A stretch of 64,000 bases of DNA from Bacteroidales bacterium (GCA_017561025.1 JAFZDU010000108.1:1-64000); one strand, 5' to 3'; shown: positions 52,070 to 63,321, counted from the stretch's first letter. Notes: generated by a model from the sequence alone, not told the origin. Program-made: numbers and translations.

Positions 52070-54535
52070 ATGAAAGTATCTTATAATTGGCTCAGACAAT
52101 ATGTCGACTGCGAATTGTCAGCAGAAGAAATAGCAAAGAAATTAACAGGAACAGGTTTAGAAGTTGAAGACTTAACACCTTATGAATCAATAAAAGGCGC
52201 AATGAAAGGCGTTGTGGTAGGTAAAGTTATCTACTGCGTTGACCATCCTAATTCAGATCACCTTCATATCACCAAAGTTGATGTTGGTGCAGAAGAACCT
52301 CTCAATATCGTTTGCGGCGCTCCTAACGTGGCAGAAGGACAGAAGGTCTTGGTCGCTACAATAGGTACAGAGCTTTATAAAGACGGTGAGTCTTTCACCA
52401 TCAAAAGAGGCAAAATCCGCGGTGAGGTTTCAGAAGGTATGATATGCGCTGAAGACGAACTTGGAATCGGCGAGTCTCACGACGGTATCATGGTGCTTCC
52501 TGAAGATTATGAAATAGGAAAACCAGCTTCATTCTATTTCCCTGTTGAACAAGATGTAACTCTTGAAATTGGTTTGACAGCAAACCGCTCTGACGCTACT
52601 TCTCATATCGGCGTCAACCGCGACCTCGTGGCAGCTCTCAATTATCAAGAAAAGACAGATAAATATAAACTCAATATTCCTTCAGTAGAAGATTTCAAAG
52701 TTGAAAATAACGACAATGAAATTGAAATCGTCGTTGAAGATACTAAAGCATGTCCTCGTTACTCAGGCGTGACAGTAAGCGGCGTGAAAGTAGGTCCTTC
52801 CCCAAAATGGTTGAAACACAGATTGGAAGCTATAGGCCTCCGTTCTATCAACAACATCGTCGACATCTCTAACTACGTCTTGATGGAAACAGGTCAGCCG
52901 CTCCACACTTTCGACGCTGATAAGATTAAAGGCAAGAAAGTCGTTGTCAAATGTCTCGCAGAAGGAACTCCATTCGTAACATTGGATGGCGTTGAACGTA
53001 AACTCAGTAGCACAAACTTGATGATCTGCAACGCAGAAGAACCAATGTGCATTGCTGGCGTTTTCGGCGGAGCAGAGTCAGGTGTTACAGAAGAAACAAC
53101 AAACGTATTCATTGAAAGTGCTTACTTCAACCCAACATCAGTACGTAAGACTTCAAAATATCATGCATTGCAAACAGATGCTAGCTTCCGTTTTGAACGT
53201 GGCTGCGATCCTAACATGACAATCTATGCATTGAAACGTGCAGCATTGTTGATAAAAGAATTGGCAGGCGGAACAATCTCATCAGAAGTTAAAGACATCG
53301 TCAATGGCGACTTCACTCCAGTTCGCGTAGAACTTAAATTCTCTTATCTTAACAAAATAGCTGGTCAAGAAATTGAAAAAGAAATAGCTGCCAATATATT
53401 GAAGAACTTGGATTGCAAAGTCGTTGAACTCAACGAAGAAGCTGTTGTTGTTGACGTTCCTACATGTAAAGTAGACGTATATCGTCCTGCTGATTTGGTC
53501 GAAGAAATACTTCGTATCTACGGTTACGACAATATCGCTATTCCAGAAAAGATTAATGCGACACTCAACGTAGTTGCTAAACCAGATCCAGAAAAATTAA
53601 AAAGAAACATTTCTATCATGTTGGCTTCTAATGGTTTCTATGAAATCATGAACAACTCTTTGACAAAAGAGTCTTATACAAAAGACATGGATAGCTTCGA
53701 CGAAAATAGAAATGTCAAAATATTGAATCCATTAAGTTCAGACTTGAACGTTCTCCGTCAATCACTTCTTTTCGGCGGCTTGAAGAGCATCGAAAACAAC
53801 CATAACCATAAGATTTTCGACATTAAATTCTTCGAATTCGGAAACACATATTTCTATGACGCTGATAAGAAACAAGAAGGCGTTTCGTTGTCACCATATT
53901 CAGAAATATACAAGCTCGACTTGTTCATCACAGGTAAAAATAAAGAAGAGTTATGGAGCAATAAGCCTCAAAATGTCGACTTCTATGAACTCAAGAAATA
54001 TGTTTTGGGAGTTTTGAATAAGCTTAACATCGATATCAATAAGATAGAGATGAGCGAAGGACAAGTAAAACATTATGAATATTCATTAGTTTACACTCTC
54101 AATGGAATGGAATTGTGCACTCTCGGCAAGATAAATCAAAAGACATTGAAACTCTTTGATTTGAAGAGAGAAGTATATCACGCAACAATGAATTGGGATA
54201 ACTTGTTGAAAGCTAATAAAGAAGCTAAGGCAGTCCGTTATGAACCATTGCCAAAATTCCCATCAGTACGTCGTGACTTGGCATTAATTTTTGATAAGAA
54301 TGTGAACTTTGAACAAGTTAAAAACGTTGCTTTTACAGCAGAAAACAAGATCTTGACATCTGTCAGTCTGTTCGATATCTATACCGGCGACAAGATTCCT
54401 GAAGGCAAGAAACAATATGCTTTGAGTTTCATCTTGCTCGATACTCAAAAGACATTGACAGATAAGGTTATTGAAAAGACAATGACAAAGATCCAGACTG
54501 CCATTGAACAACAATTAAAAGCAACCTTAAGATAA
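52070..54535 (+). CDS. pheT: Phenylalanyl-tRNA synthetase beta subunit
   Basis: This 821-residue subunit attaches phenylalanine to tRNA together with PheS (not in the window). The start MKVSYNWLRQYVD, the tRNA-binding EMAP-like domain (PNSDHLHITKVDVG, IVCGAPNV), the B3/B4 editing region (GLRSINNIVDISNYVLMETGQPLH, split here as NNIVDISNYVL), the B5 domain (YGYDNI) and the C-terminal anticodon-binding fold (FPSVRRDLALIFD) are all present. Length is normal. The sigma-54 regulator begins 1 bp after its stop. Confidence 0.97.
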   Translation: MKVSYNWLRQYVDCELSAEEIAKKLTGTGLEVEDLTPYESIKGAMKGVVVGKVIYCVDHPNSDHLHITKVDVGAEEPLNIVCGAPNVAEGQKVLVATIGTELYKDGESFTIKRGKIRGEVSEGMICAEDELGIGESHDGIMVLPEDYEIGKPASFYFPVEQDVTLEIGLTANRSDATSHIGVNRDLVAALNYQEKTDKYKLNIPSVEDFKVENNDNEIEIVVEDTKACPRYSGVTVSGVKVGPSPKWLKHRLEAIGLRSINNIVDISNYVLMETGQPLHTFDADKIKGKKVVVKCLAEGTPFVTLDGVERKLSSTNLMICNAEEPMCIAGVFGGAESGVTEETTNVFIESAYFNPTSVRKTSKYHALQTDASFRFERGCDPNMTIYALKRAALLIKELAGGTISSEVKDIVNGDFTPVRVELKFSYLNKIAGQEIEKEIAANILKNLDCKVVELNEEAVVVDVPTCKVDVYRPADLVEEILRIYGYDNIAIPEKINATLNVVAKPDPEKLKRNISIMLASNGFYEIMNNSLTKESYTKDMDSFDENRNVKILNPLSSDLNVLRQSLLFGGLKSIENNHNHKIFDIKFFEFGNTYFYDADKKQEGVSLSPYSEIYKLDLFITGKNKEELWSNKPQNVDFYELKKYVLGVLNKLNIDINKIEMSEGQVKHYEYSLVYTLNGMELCTLGKINQKTLKLFDLKREVYHATMNWDNLLKANKEAKAVRYEPLPKFPSVRRDLALIFDKNVNFEQVKNVAFTAENKILTSVSLFDIYTGDKIPEGKKQYALSFILLDTQKTLTDKVIEKTMTKIQTAIEQQLKATLR

Positions 54536-54536
54536 A

Positions 54537-55766
54537 ATGGACATTCAGGACATCCAATCAATAAAACAAAGATTTAAAATTATTGGTAACGACCCGCATC
54601 TCAATCGTGCGATTGAGATTGCGGTCCAAGTTGCCGGAACCGACCTTACTGTTCTTATCAATGGTGAGAGCGGTACTGGTAAGGACGTGTTCCCGCAAAT
54701 CATACATCAGAATAGTTCCAGGAAACATAAGAAATACTTCGCCATTAACTGCGGAGCGATACCAGAAGGAACTATTGACTCAGAGTTGTTCGGTCATGAG
54801 AAAGGCTCTTTCACAGGAGCTCATGAAACAAGAAAAGGATATTTTGAAGAAGCCGACGGCGGAACGATATTCCTTGATGAAGTCGGCGAAATGCCTCTCG
54901 CAACACAGGCACGACTTCTTAGAGTGTTGGAAAATGGAGAATTCATTAAGGTTGGATCATCAAAAGTGCAGAAGACTGACGTTCGAGTGGTAGCTGCAAC
55001 CAACCTCAATATCCCTATGGCAATAGAAAAAGGCAAGTTCAGAGAAGACCTTTATTATCGTCTTAACACTGTGCCTATCCATATACCTTCATTGCGTGAA
55101 CGTAAAGAAGACATCAGACTATTGTTCAGAAAGTTCGCTACAGATTGTGCTGAAAAATACAGAATGCCAGCACTCCAGCTTACACAAGAGGCTCTTATTA
55201 TGTTGGAAAACTATCGTTGGGATGGTAATATCAGACAGCTTAAAAATATCACTGAACAAATTTCTATCATTGAAAATGAAAGAATCATAACTCCTGATAT
55301 CTTAAAGCAATATCTGCCAAACAATAATATGACATCATTGCCAACTTTATATAAAGGTGGACGTGAAGAAGATACTATCTCAGAACGCGACTTGTTGTAC
55401 AAGGTGTTGTTCGATATGAAAAACGATATTATAGAACTGCGCAAGACAGTGAAAGAATTGTCTGAAAACAGAATAAATGTCGGTCATATCGCTGATAATC
55501 AAAGTCTGACTCCGATAAATGCAACCGTCATAACTCCTATGGAAGAGGAAGAAGATGCCTTTGTTTATGTTCAGGATAATGATGAAGTAGAAAAAACAGA
55601 ACCTGTAAAGGAAACAACAAGCCTTTCTTTGGAACAGACCGAGAAGGAATTGATTTGCAAAGCTTTGGAGAGACATAAAGGAAAGAGAAAAGATGCTGCC
55701 AAAGAACTTGGAATCAGTGAGAGAACATTGTACAGAAAAATTAACGAATATCAAATCAATCTTTAA
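54537..55766 (+). CDS. Sigma-54-dependent transcriptional activator without receiver domain
   Basis: This 409-residue AAA+ enhancer-binding protein opens directly with the central domain: Walker A GESGTGKD, the sigma-54 loop in the form GSFTGA (usual GAFTGA), Walker B GGTIFLDEVGEMP, and RLNTVPIHIPSLRER. The C-terminus has a Fis-type helix-turn-helix (RKDAAKELGISERTLYRKI). No input domain precedes the ATPase, so control is probably by level or partner. It sits between pheT and an LptE-like gene (1-bp overlap of stop and start), an arrangement I recall from other Bacteroidota. Confidence 0.92.
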   Translation: MDIQDIQSIKQRFKIIGNDPHLNRAIEIAVQVAGTDLTVLINGESGTGKDVFPQIIHQNSSRKHKKYFAINCGAIPEGTIDSELFGHEKGSFTGAHETRKGYFEEADGGTIFLDEVGEMPLATQARLLRVLENGEFIKVGSSKVQKTDVRVVAATNLNIPMAIEKGKFREDLYYRLNTVPIHIPSLRERKEDIRLLFRKFATDCAEKYRMPALQLTQEALIMLENYRWDGNIRQLKNITEQISIIENERIITPDILKQYLPNNNMTSLPTLYKGGREEDTISERDLLYKVLFDMKNDIIELRKTVKELSENRINVGHIADNQSLTPINATVITPMEEEEDAFVYVQDNDEVEKTEPVKETTSLSLEQTEKELICKALERHKGKRKDAAKELGISERTLYRKINEYQINL

Positions 55767-56305
55767 TGATGAGTTTAAAGGATATTAAGTTGCAGAGACT
55801 TTTAAAAAAGACTTGTTGTCTTGTTGTCTTGTTGTCTTGTTGCATTCTAAACAGCTGTGGAATTTACTCTTTCTCAGGAGCTTCTATACCAGCTGAAGCC
55901 AAGACTGTTTCTGTACAATATTTTCCGAACAATGCACAGCTCGTTAATCCTTTGTTGAGTACAACTATCACCAATGCACTTAACGATATCTTTGTTAATC
56001 AAACAACTTTGCAGTCGGTAGCGCAAAATGGCGACCTTGCCTTGGAAGGAGAAATAGTCGGTTATACAACATCTCCAATAGCTATTACAGGTAATCAGAC
56101 TGCTGCATTAAATAGATTGACTGTTACTGTAAATGTCAGATTTACAAATAAATATGATGAGTCAAAAAACTTCGAACAAAAGTTTTCACAATATCAGGAT
56201 TATCCAAGCGGACAAGATTTGAATGCTGTTCAAGGTGTTTTGGTGGAGACTATTGTAGAAGATTTATGTCAGGATATTTTTAACAAGGCAGTAGTAAACT
56301 GGTGA
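55766..56305 (+). CDS. lptE: LptE-like LPS-assembly lipoprotein
   Basis: This 179-residue lipoprotein has a lipobox near CILNSC and continues GIYSFSGASIPAEAKTVSVQYFPN, the signature of the Bacteroidota LptE family, which plugs LptD and helps deliver LPS to the outer membrane. Its hydrophobic signal segment (CCLVVLLSCCILNSC) is encoded by four tandem 8-bp units TTGTTGTC. Because 8 is not a multiple of 3, gain or loss of one unit would shift the frame. The gene overlaps the regulator's stop by 1 bp and is followed after 1 bp by the next gene. Confidence 0.82.
   Translation: MMSLKDIKLQRLLKKTCCLVVLLSCCILNSCGIYSFSGASIPAEAKTVSVQYFPNNAQLVNPLLSTTITNALNDIFVNQTTLQSVAQNGDLALEGEIVGYTTSPIAITGNQTAALNRLTVTVNVRFTNKYDESKNFEQKFSQYQDYPSGQDLNAVQGVLVETIVEDLCQDIFNKAVVNW
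55813..55844 (+). repeat. 8-bp tandem repeat in the lptE signal sequence
   Basis: TTGTTGTC occurs three times perfectly, and a fourth unit (TTGTTGCA) is degenerate. The inverse words (AAGACAACAAG) recur at about 15510, upstream of wecC. Confidence 0.85.
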
Positions 56306-56306
56306 T

Positions 56307-57056
56307 ATGGAAAAGGATAGATTAAATTATATAATCGATAATATACAGAAAACCAACGCTGAAGATGTGCAGTCACTGCTTTCTGTTGTTGAATCTTATC
56401 CTTATTTTACTATTGCTCAGACGCTTCTTGCCGTTGGAATGGAACTTAATGAAGATGTCAAGTCGGGACGTCAGTTGAAGCTTGTTGCCGCAATGGTTCC
56501 TGATAGAAATGCTCTTCGTCATTTGCTGATTGAGTCAAGAGAGAAGATGAAGTCATGCGACTTGCCTGACGAATTCAGCAATCAAGGAGAAGAGGAGGTT
56601 ATTCCAGAGAAGACAATAGTGATTCCGGAGATTGACTTGAGAAAATCTCAGGAGGAATTGTCGAAAGAGATGGCCTTGTTGGAAGAGAAACGTAAATCCT
56701 TAGATGAACTGAAGGCTCTTATCGAGCAAAGGATAGTTGAGTTGGAACAAGAGAAAGAGGAGAGCAAAAAAGAGGATAAAACCTTATCTAAAAATGAAAT
56801 TATTGATAAATTTATCGCAGAAAATCCTCAGATCTCACGACCCAAACAAGAATTTTACGATCCATTTGTTGTCGCGCAGGCTAGTGTGGTAGACCAAGAA
56901 AATATTATAAGTGAAACATTAGCAACTATTTATCTTAATCAAGGTTATGTTGAAAAAGCAATTTCAATATATCAAAAATTAAGTTTGAAAAATCCAGAAA
57001 AAAGTGTTTACTTTGCAGAATTAATTAATAAGGCGAAAAATAAGTTTAACAATTAA
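56307..57056 (+). CDS. Coiled-coil protein with C-terminal TPR-like segment, function unknown
   Basis: I do not recognise this 249-residue cytoplasmic-looking protein. Residues ~1-70 are helical (NAEDVQSLLSVVESYPYF), ~110-165 form a charged coiled coil (KEMALLEEKRKSLDELKALI), and the end (IISETLATIYLNQGYVEKAI, YQKLSLKNPEKSVYFAEL) is one TPR-like hairpin pair. It lies between lptE (1 bp) and secG (12 bp), an order that I believe is conserved in Bacteroidota, so it may belong to envelope biogenesis. Confidence 0.7.
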   Translation: MEKDRLNYIIDNIQKTNAEDVQSLLSVVESYPYFTIAQTLLAVGMELNEDVKSGRQLKLVAAMVPDRNALRHLLIESREKMKSCDLPDEFSNQGEEEVIPEKTIVIPEIDLRKSQEELSKEMALLEEKRKSLDELKALIEQRIVELEQEKEESKKEDKTLSKNEIIDKFIAENPQISRPKQEFYDPFVVAQASVVDQENIISETLATIYLNQGYVEKAISIYQKLSLKNPEKSVYFAELINKAKNKFNN

Positions 57057-57068
57057 ATAAATATTAAG

Positions 57069-57395
57069 ATGTACGTAGCAATTTCAGTATTCATCCTGAT
57101 CGTCAGTTTTTTGATGATGTTGGTTGTTTTAGTTCAGAATTCAAAAGGTGGTGGTTTAGTATCTAACTTATCATCATCAAATCAAATTTTAGGTGTTCGT
57201 AAAACTACTGATTTCTTGGAAAAAGCTACATGGACATTGGCAATCGTTTTAGTTCTCCTTTGCCTTGTTTCAAGTTTATCAATTCCAAAGAATGGTGTAG
57301 GTACAGGTACACAAGTTGATACACAAATGCGTCAACAAGTTGATAAGACATTAGCACCATCAGACTATCAAATGCCAACAACAGAAGTTGAATAA
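57069..57395 (+). CDS. secG: Preprotein translocase subunit SecG
   Basis: This 108-residue inner-membrane protein has two membrane segments (AISVFILIVSFLMMLVVLVQ and TWTLAIVLVLLCLVSSLSI) separated by the conserved SKGGGLVSNLSSSNQILGVRKT-like loop (seen as NSKGGGLVSNLSSS and GVRKTTDFLEKATW). It assists SecYE in protein export. A terminator follows. Confidence 0.93.
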   Translation: MYVAISVFILIVSFLMMLVVLVQNSKGGGLVSNLSSSNQILGVRKTTDFLEKATWTLAIVLVLLCLVSSLSIPKNGVGTGTQVDTQMRQQVDKTLAPSDYQMPTTEVE

Positions 57396-57416
57396 TACAA
57401 TCATTGTGTAGAAATT

Positions 57417-57458
57417 AAAAAAATGTCAGAATGTCACTCTTTCTGACATTTTTTTTTT
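57417..57458 (+). terminator. Terminator after secG
   Basis: AATGTCAGA (57422-57430) pairs with TCTGACATT (57442-57450), extended by A and T runs, and ends in a long T tract. Confidence 0.88.
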
Positions 57459-57534
57459 GTTTTATTTTTTGGCAAACAATTTGACTAAAGACAAGCATAA
57501 AAAGAAAAAGTATCACAATAAAAAATTATAAAAT

Positions 57535-57813
57535 ATGTCACAATTATCAATTAAACCATTGGCAGACAGAGTCGTTATCGAACCAGCTCTTGCAGAACAA
57601 AAAACAGCAAGTGGAATCATTATCCCTGACACAGCAAAAGAAAAACCACAAAAAGGTATCGTAGTGGCAGTTGGTCCTGGTACAAAAGACGCTCCAATGA
57701 CATTAAAAGTTGGCGACCAAGTCATTTATGGCAAATATGCAGGTACAGAATTCCATTTAGATGGCAAAGATTATATGATAATGAGAGAAAATGATGTTAT
57801 CGCAATCATCTGA
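57535..57813 (+). CDS. groES: Co-chaperonin GroES
   Basis: This 92-residue GroES forms the lid of the GroEL chamber. It has [20 protein letters not shown] with the mobile loop ([16 protein letters not shown]), [22 protein letters not shown] and the ending ENDVIAII. It is followed after 52 bp by groEL. No CIRCE element is visible upstream, so HrcA control is not supported by the sequence. Confidence 0.97.
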   Translation: MSQLSIKPLADRVVIEPALAEQKTASGIIIPDTAKEKPQKGIVVAVGPGTKDAPMTLKVGDQVIYGKYAGTEFHLDGKDYMIMRENDVIAII

Positions 57814-57853
57814 TTTCTCATTATTTTTTTATTTCATTTAGTAACAATATTAA

Positions 57854-59500
<1,647 letters not shown>

Positions 59501-59525
59501 TTGAAATAACAATAATATACTTAAG

Positions 59526-59554
59526 AGCTCTTTCCGCAAAGAGCTTTTTTTTTT
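59526..59554 (+). terminator. Terminator after groEL
   Basis: AGCTCTTT (59526-59533), loop CCGC, AAAGAGCT (59538-59545), then a 10-nt T run. Confidence 0.92.
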
Positions 59555-59624
59555 AACTATTATTGGTTATCACTATTGAATAAAATCACAAAAATGAGGG
59601 AATTAGCATTTTATTAACAAATGA

Positions 59625-59632
59625 TATTTTTG
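59625..59632 (+). promoter_or_regulatory. -7 box upstream of the porin gene
   Basis: TATTTTTG followed by CA matches the Bacteroides -7 consensus 26 bp before the ATG at 59659. Confidence 0.5.
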
Positions 59633-59658
59633 CATCGTAAAACTTAAATACTGTCACG

Positions 59659-60720
59659 ATGAAAAATACATTATCTCTATTATCTCTCATTACTCTAATA
59701 ATCTTAGGAATTAACAACATTCAAGCACAAGAGAACTCATTAAACTTCAATGCAGAATACACCGGTGACTTCTTGTATAATGTCGGAGGCTTGAAAAACG
59801 GAGGCGGCTATCTCGGTTATGCTAAAATGGGAATGGGTGCTGATTTATGGAAAGGTGCTTCCTTATATGTAGGCGGCGGAACAACTCACGGCATAGTCCC
59901 GACAGAAACGCTTATAGGCGACTACCAAGTGGCCAATAATATAGAAGCAGGCAACTATGCTTTCATGGAACATCTCTCACTTCAACAGTCTTTCGGCAAA
60001 CTGAGCATTAAGATAGGTCTTCAGGACATGAACGAGAACTTCGCTTCTCTCGATGCCGCCGGTGAATATGTCAACAGTTCTTTCGGAATCCATCCTGCAC
60101 TTTCTTCAAATATGAGTGTCGCTATTTTCCCAATAACAGGACTTGGCGCTGAGATTCACTACAGCATAAACGACAGCTGGCATGTCCAAGCTGCAGTATA
60201 TGATGGCGAGATGCCATCTTTCGAAGATAATCCTTATAATCTTAATTGGAATGTCAATAAGACAGAGGGAGCATTGTTTATTGGCGAAGCTCAATATATA
60301 ATGGACAATGGCATATATGAACTCGGCGGATTCTATCATTCAGCAGAAAAGAAATACGGAGCTTACGCAAATGTTGAACAAGAAGTATGGAACAATGGTA
60401 TCCGCAGCGTGAAGCCTTTCGCTCAAGTGTCTTTCGCCAATGGAGAGAATCAATGCGACAATTATTTGCATCTTGCAGCAGGCGTCAATCTCGAAGGCGT
60501 ATTCTCAGAAGAAGCTAAAGATATGATGGGCATGGCTTTCACATCAGCGTTTTTATGTGACAAGAAAACTGAGACTGCAATAGAGTTTTTCTATCAATAT
60601 GAGGTGGCAGACAATTTTGTAATAAAACCTGATATTCAGTATATAGTGAATCCTGCTGGTATGGATTATCATGTGGATAACGCACTCGTGGGAATGTTAA
60701 GATTTGCTATAGAATTTTAA
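59659..60720 (+). CDS. OprB-like carbohydrate-selective porin
   Basis: This 353-residue outer-membrane barrel has a signal peptide (to about residue 23, ..IQAQ) and a chain of amphipathic strands (YTGDFLYNVGGLKNGGGYLG, LSIKIGLQDMNENFASLDAA, FGIHPALSSNMSVAIFPITG, AAVYDGEM) that matches the OprB family, ending in LRFAIEF with a terminal aromatic. It probably admits small sugars or other hydrophilic solutes. It is monocistronic, between the groEL terminator and the feoAB promoter. Confidence 0.8.
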   Translation: MKNTLSLLSLITLIILGINNIQAQENSLNFNAEYTGDFLYNVGGLKNGGGYLGYAKMGMGADLWKGASLYVGGGTTHGIVPTETLIGDYQVANNIEAGNYAFMEHLSLQQSFGKLSIKIGLQDMNENFASLDAAGEYVNSSFGIHPALSSNMSVAIFPITGLGAEIHYSINDSWHVQAAVYDGEMPSFEDNPYNLNWNVNKTEGALFIGEAQYIMDNGIYELGGFYHSAEKKYGAYANVEQEVWNNGIRSVKPFAQVSFANGENQCDNYLHLAAGVNLEGVFSEEAKDMMGMAFTSAFLCDKKTETAIEFFYQYEVADNFVIKPDIQYIVNPAGMDYHVDNALVGMLRFAIEF

Positions 60721-60752
60721 AAATATTTAACACGATTTTCATATATAATAAG

Positions 60753-60760
60753 TATTTTTG
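60753..60760 (+). promoter_or_regulatory. -7 box upstream of feoAB
   Basis: TATTTTTG lies 22 bp before the ATG at 60783. No Fur-like dyad is evident nearby. Confidence 0.45.
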
Positions 60761-60782
60761 TATTGTTATTAATAAGGCTTTT

Positions 60783-63293
60783 ATGAAAGATTATAGTCAA
60801 CAGTCAACGGTCAACGCTCAGCACTCATTGTCAACGACATTGGCCGATATGGAGACAGGCACAAAGTGTATCATAGTTAAAGTTAATGGTCATGGCGGAT
60901 TGCGTCATCGTCTTATGGAATTGGGTTTTGTGAAAGGAGTGACGGTAACAGTCATCAAGAATGCTCCTCTTCTCGACCCTGTTGAATACCAGGTCATGCA
61001 GGCTCATATCTCACTTAGAAGAAGTGAGGCCAATAAGATTGAAGTCGTGCCTATCGAAGATGTTGATAAAAGATCATCTGAATATAATGGAACTGTCAGT
61101 GAAGATGTTATTTCCAATGTCATAAAAGAGAAAACCAACAATATCACAGTAGCTCTCGTCGGCAACCCTAATGCAGGAAAGACATCTTTCTTCAACCATG
61201 CTACAGGCTTGCATGAGAAGGTCGGCAATTATGGTGGTGTCACTGTCGATTTTAAAGTAGGAACATTCTATCATAATGGCTATACCATTAACCTTGTTGA
61301 CCTGCCTGGCACATATTCCATAACAGAGTTTACTCCTGAAGAACGTTACGTCCGCGATTATCTCACTAAAAACAATCCTGATGTAGTTCTCAATATTGTT
61401 GACGCTTCTAACCTCGAACGTAACCTTTTCCTTACTACACAGCTCGTAGATATGAATGTGCGTATAGTCATGGCTCTTAATATGTATGATGAGATGAGAA
61501 CCAAAGGCGATACTTTCAACTATAAGGCTCTAGGAAAGATGATGGGTTTTCCTATAGTTCCTACGACAGCAGTAAGAGGAATAGGAATTTCTGATGTTTT
61601 GGAAACCATTATCGATGTTTATGAGGAAAAGAAAAACCTTAGCAAACATATTCATATCAATTACGGCCGCGATATTGAAGAGGCTATAGTGCCGATAAAG
61701 AAACTCATAGAAGTGAATAAGGATATCATCAATATTTATCCGGCACGTTATATAGCTATCAATGTTTTGGAAAACTCACAGTCAACAGTGGAGGAAATCA
61801 AGAATCTTCCTAATGGAGATGACATTATTTCCAATGCTGCAGTGAAACGTGTTGAACTGGAGAAGGATTATGATGAAGATGTGTATACTCTTTTGACAAA
61901 CGCACGTTATGCCTTCATCAGAGGAGCATTAGCTGAGACATACAGAAAAAATGAAGGCAAGATCAAGAATCAGGCTTATAAGGCTGACGATATCCTTACC
62001 AACAAATGGTTAGGATTCCCTATTCTTATATTCTTCTTATGGCTTATGTTCCAGACTACATTTACCATCGGCGCCTATCCTCAGGCATGGATTGAAGCTG
62101 CTGTGGAATGGTTCGGAAATCATGTGGCATCGTGGATGAACGAAGGAATCTTGCGCGACTTGATAGTTGACGGTATCATCGCTGGTGTTGGCGGTGTGCT
62201 TGTCTTCCTCCCCAACATCTTGATATTATTCTTCTTTATCTCTATATTAGAAGACACTGGATATATGGCACGTGCTGCTTTCATTATGGACAGACTGATG
62301 CATAAGATAGGACTTCATGGCAAATCATTTATTCCTTTCCTGATAGGATTCGGTTGCTCTGTGCCTGCCATCATGGCTACCAGAACCTTGGAGAACCGTA
62401 AGGACAGGATAGTGACAGCTTTGGTATTGCCGTTCATGTCATGTTCCGCACGACTTCCTGTCTATCTGCTTTTCGTGGCAGCATTTTTCGACAAGAATCA
62501 AGGACTTATATTGTTGAGCGTATATCTCATCGGAGCCATAGTGGCGATATTGACAGCTCTTCTCTTGAACAAGACCGCCTTCAAGGGATTGTCGGAACAG
62601 TTTGTAATGGAGCTCCCGCCTTATCGTATCCCAACAATGCGTAACACCATGATTCATATCTGGGATAAGAGCGTTCAATATCTACAGAAGATGGCTACTG
62701 TCATCCTAGTTGCTTCTGTTATAATATGGGCTTTGGAGTATTTCCCAAGACATTCAGTGAAGGCTGATATGATAGCGCAGGAGATAGAACTTGTAGAAAA
62801 CAATAACGATATACCTGAAGAAGAGAAGTCTGCAGTGATAAAAAATCTCGAGTTGCAGCAGGACGCCGCTATGAGCGAGAACTCTTATATGGGCAGACTC
62901 GGACATGTCATCGAGCCTGTGGTGCGTCCATGTGGCTTCGACTGGAGAATGGGTGTTAGTCTGGCAACAGGTATAGCAGCAAAAGAAGTCGTGGTGTCGA
63001 CACTCGGTGTTCTGCTTCAGGCATCCGATGAAGGTGAAAGCACAACATCGTTGGTGGAAAAGGTAAGAACACAAAGATGGACATCAGGAACAAAAGAAGG
63101 TGAATTGCTGTTTACTCCATTGGTGGCATTCGGATTCATGATATTCGTGCTGATATCAACGCCTTGTTTCGCTACAATTGCTGCAGTGCGACGCGAAGCA
63201 GGATGGAAAGCAGTTTTATTTACTCTGTTCTACAACACTGGCATAGCATGGATTGTTTCATTCATGATATATCAAATCGGTTCGCTATTTTAA
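60783..63293 (+). CDS. feoB: FeoA-FeoB fusion, ferrous iron transporter
   Basis: This 836-residue inner-membrane Fe2+ importer has an N-terminal FeoA (SH3-like) domain (about residues 18-88: LADMETGTKCIIVKVNG, HRLMELGFVKG), then the FeoB G domain with G1 GNPNAGKTS, G2 GGVT, G3 DLPGTYS and G4 NMYD, then the Gate membrane domain (FIPFLIGFGCSVPAIMATRT, MSCSARLPVYLLFVAAFF). The fusion is typical of Bacteroidota. Residues 4-14 (YSQQSTVNAQH) are encoded by GTCAAC-type repeat words and precede the conserved FeoA start. A Cys-rich partner gene follows. Confidence 0.95.
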   Translation: MKDYSQQSTVNAQHSLSTTLADMETGTKCIIVKVNGHGGLRHRLMELGFVKGVTVTVIKNAPLLDPVEYQVMQAHISLRRSEANKIEVVPIEDVDKRSSEYNGTVSEDVISNVIKEKTNNITVALVGNPNAGKTSFFNHATGLHEKVGNYGGVTVDFKVGTFYHNGYTINLVDLPGTYSITEFTPEERYVRDYLTKNNPDVVLNIVDASNLERNLFLTTQLVDMNVRIVMALNMYDEMRTKGDTFNYKALGKMMGFPIVPTTAVRGIGISDVLETIIDVYEEKKNLSKHIHINYGRDIEEAIVPIKKLIEVNKDIINIYPARYIAINVLENSQSTVEEIKNLPNGDDIISNAAVKRVELEKDYDEDVYTLLTNARYAFIRGALAETYRKNEGKIKNQAYKADDILTNKWLGFPILIFFLWLMFQTTFTIGAYPQAWIEAAVEWFGNHVASWMNEGILRDLIVDGIIAGVGGVLVFLPNILILFFFISILEDTGYMARAAFIMDRLMHKIGLHGKSFIPFLIGFGCSVPAIMATRTLENRKDRIVTALVLPFMSCSARLPVYLLFVAAFFDKNQGLILLSVYLIGAIVAILTALLLNKTAFKGLSEQFVMELPPYRIPTMRNTMIHIWDKSVQYLQKMATVILVASVIIWALEYFPRHSVKADMIAQEIELVENNNDIPEEEKSAVIKNLELQQDAAMSENSYMGRLGHVIEPVVRPCGFDWRMGVSLATGIAAKEVVVSTLGVLLQASDEGESTTSLVEKVRTQRWTSGTKEGELLFTPLVAFGFMIFVLISTPCFATIAAVRREAGWKAVLFTLFYNTGIAWIVSFMIYQIGSLF
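60795..60828 (+). repeat. GTCAAC-type repeat inside the feoAB N-terminus
   Basis: AGTCAACAGTCAACGGTCAA, followed by CGCTCAGCACTC, encodes the non-conserved extension before the FeoA domain. Similar words occur at 24361-24393. Confidence 0.55.
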
Positions 63294-63321
63294 AATCTAA
63301 TAATCTCTTAAAACTACTAAA

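Noticed and set aside
57459..57534. CIRCE operator before groES
   Set aside because: No TTAGCACTC-N9-GAGTGCTAA-like dyad is present; the region is plain AT-rich sequence with one GACTAAAGAC word.
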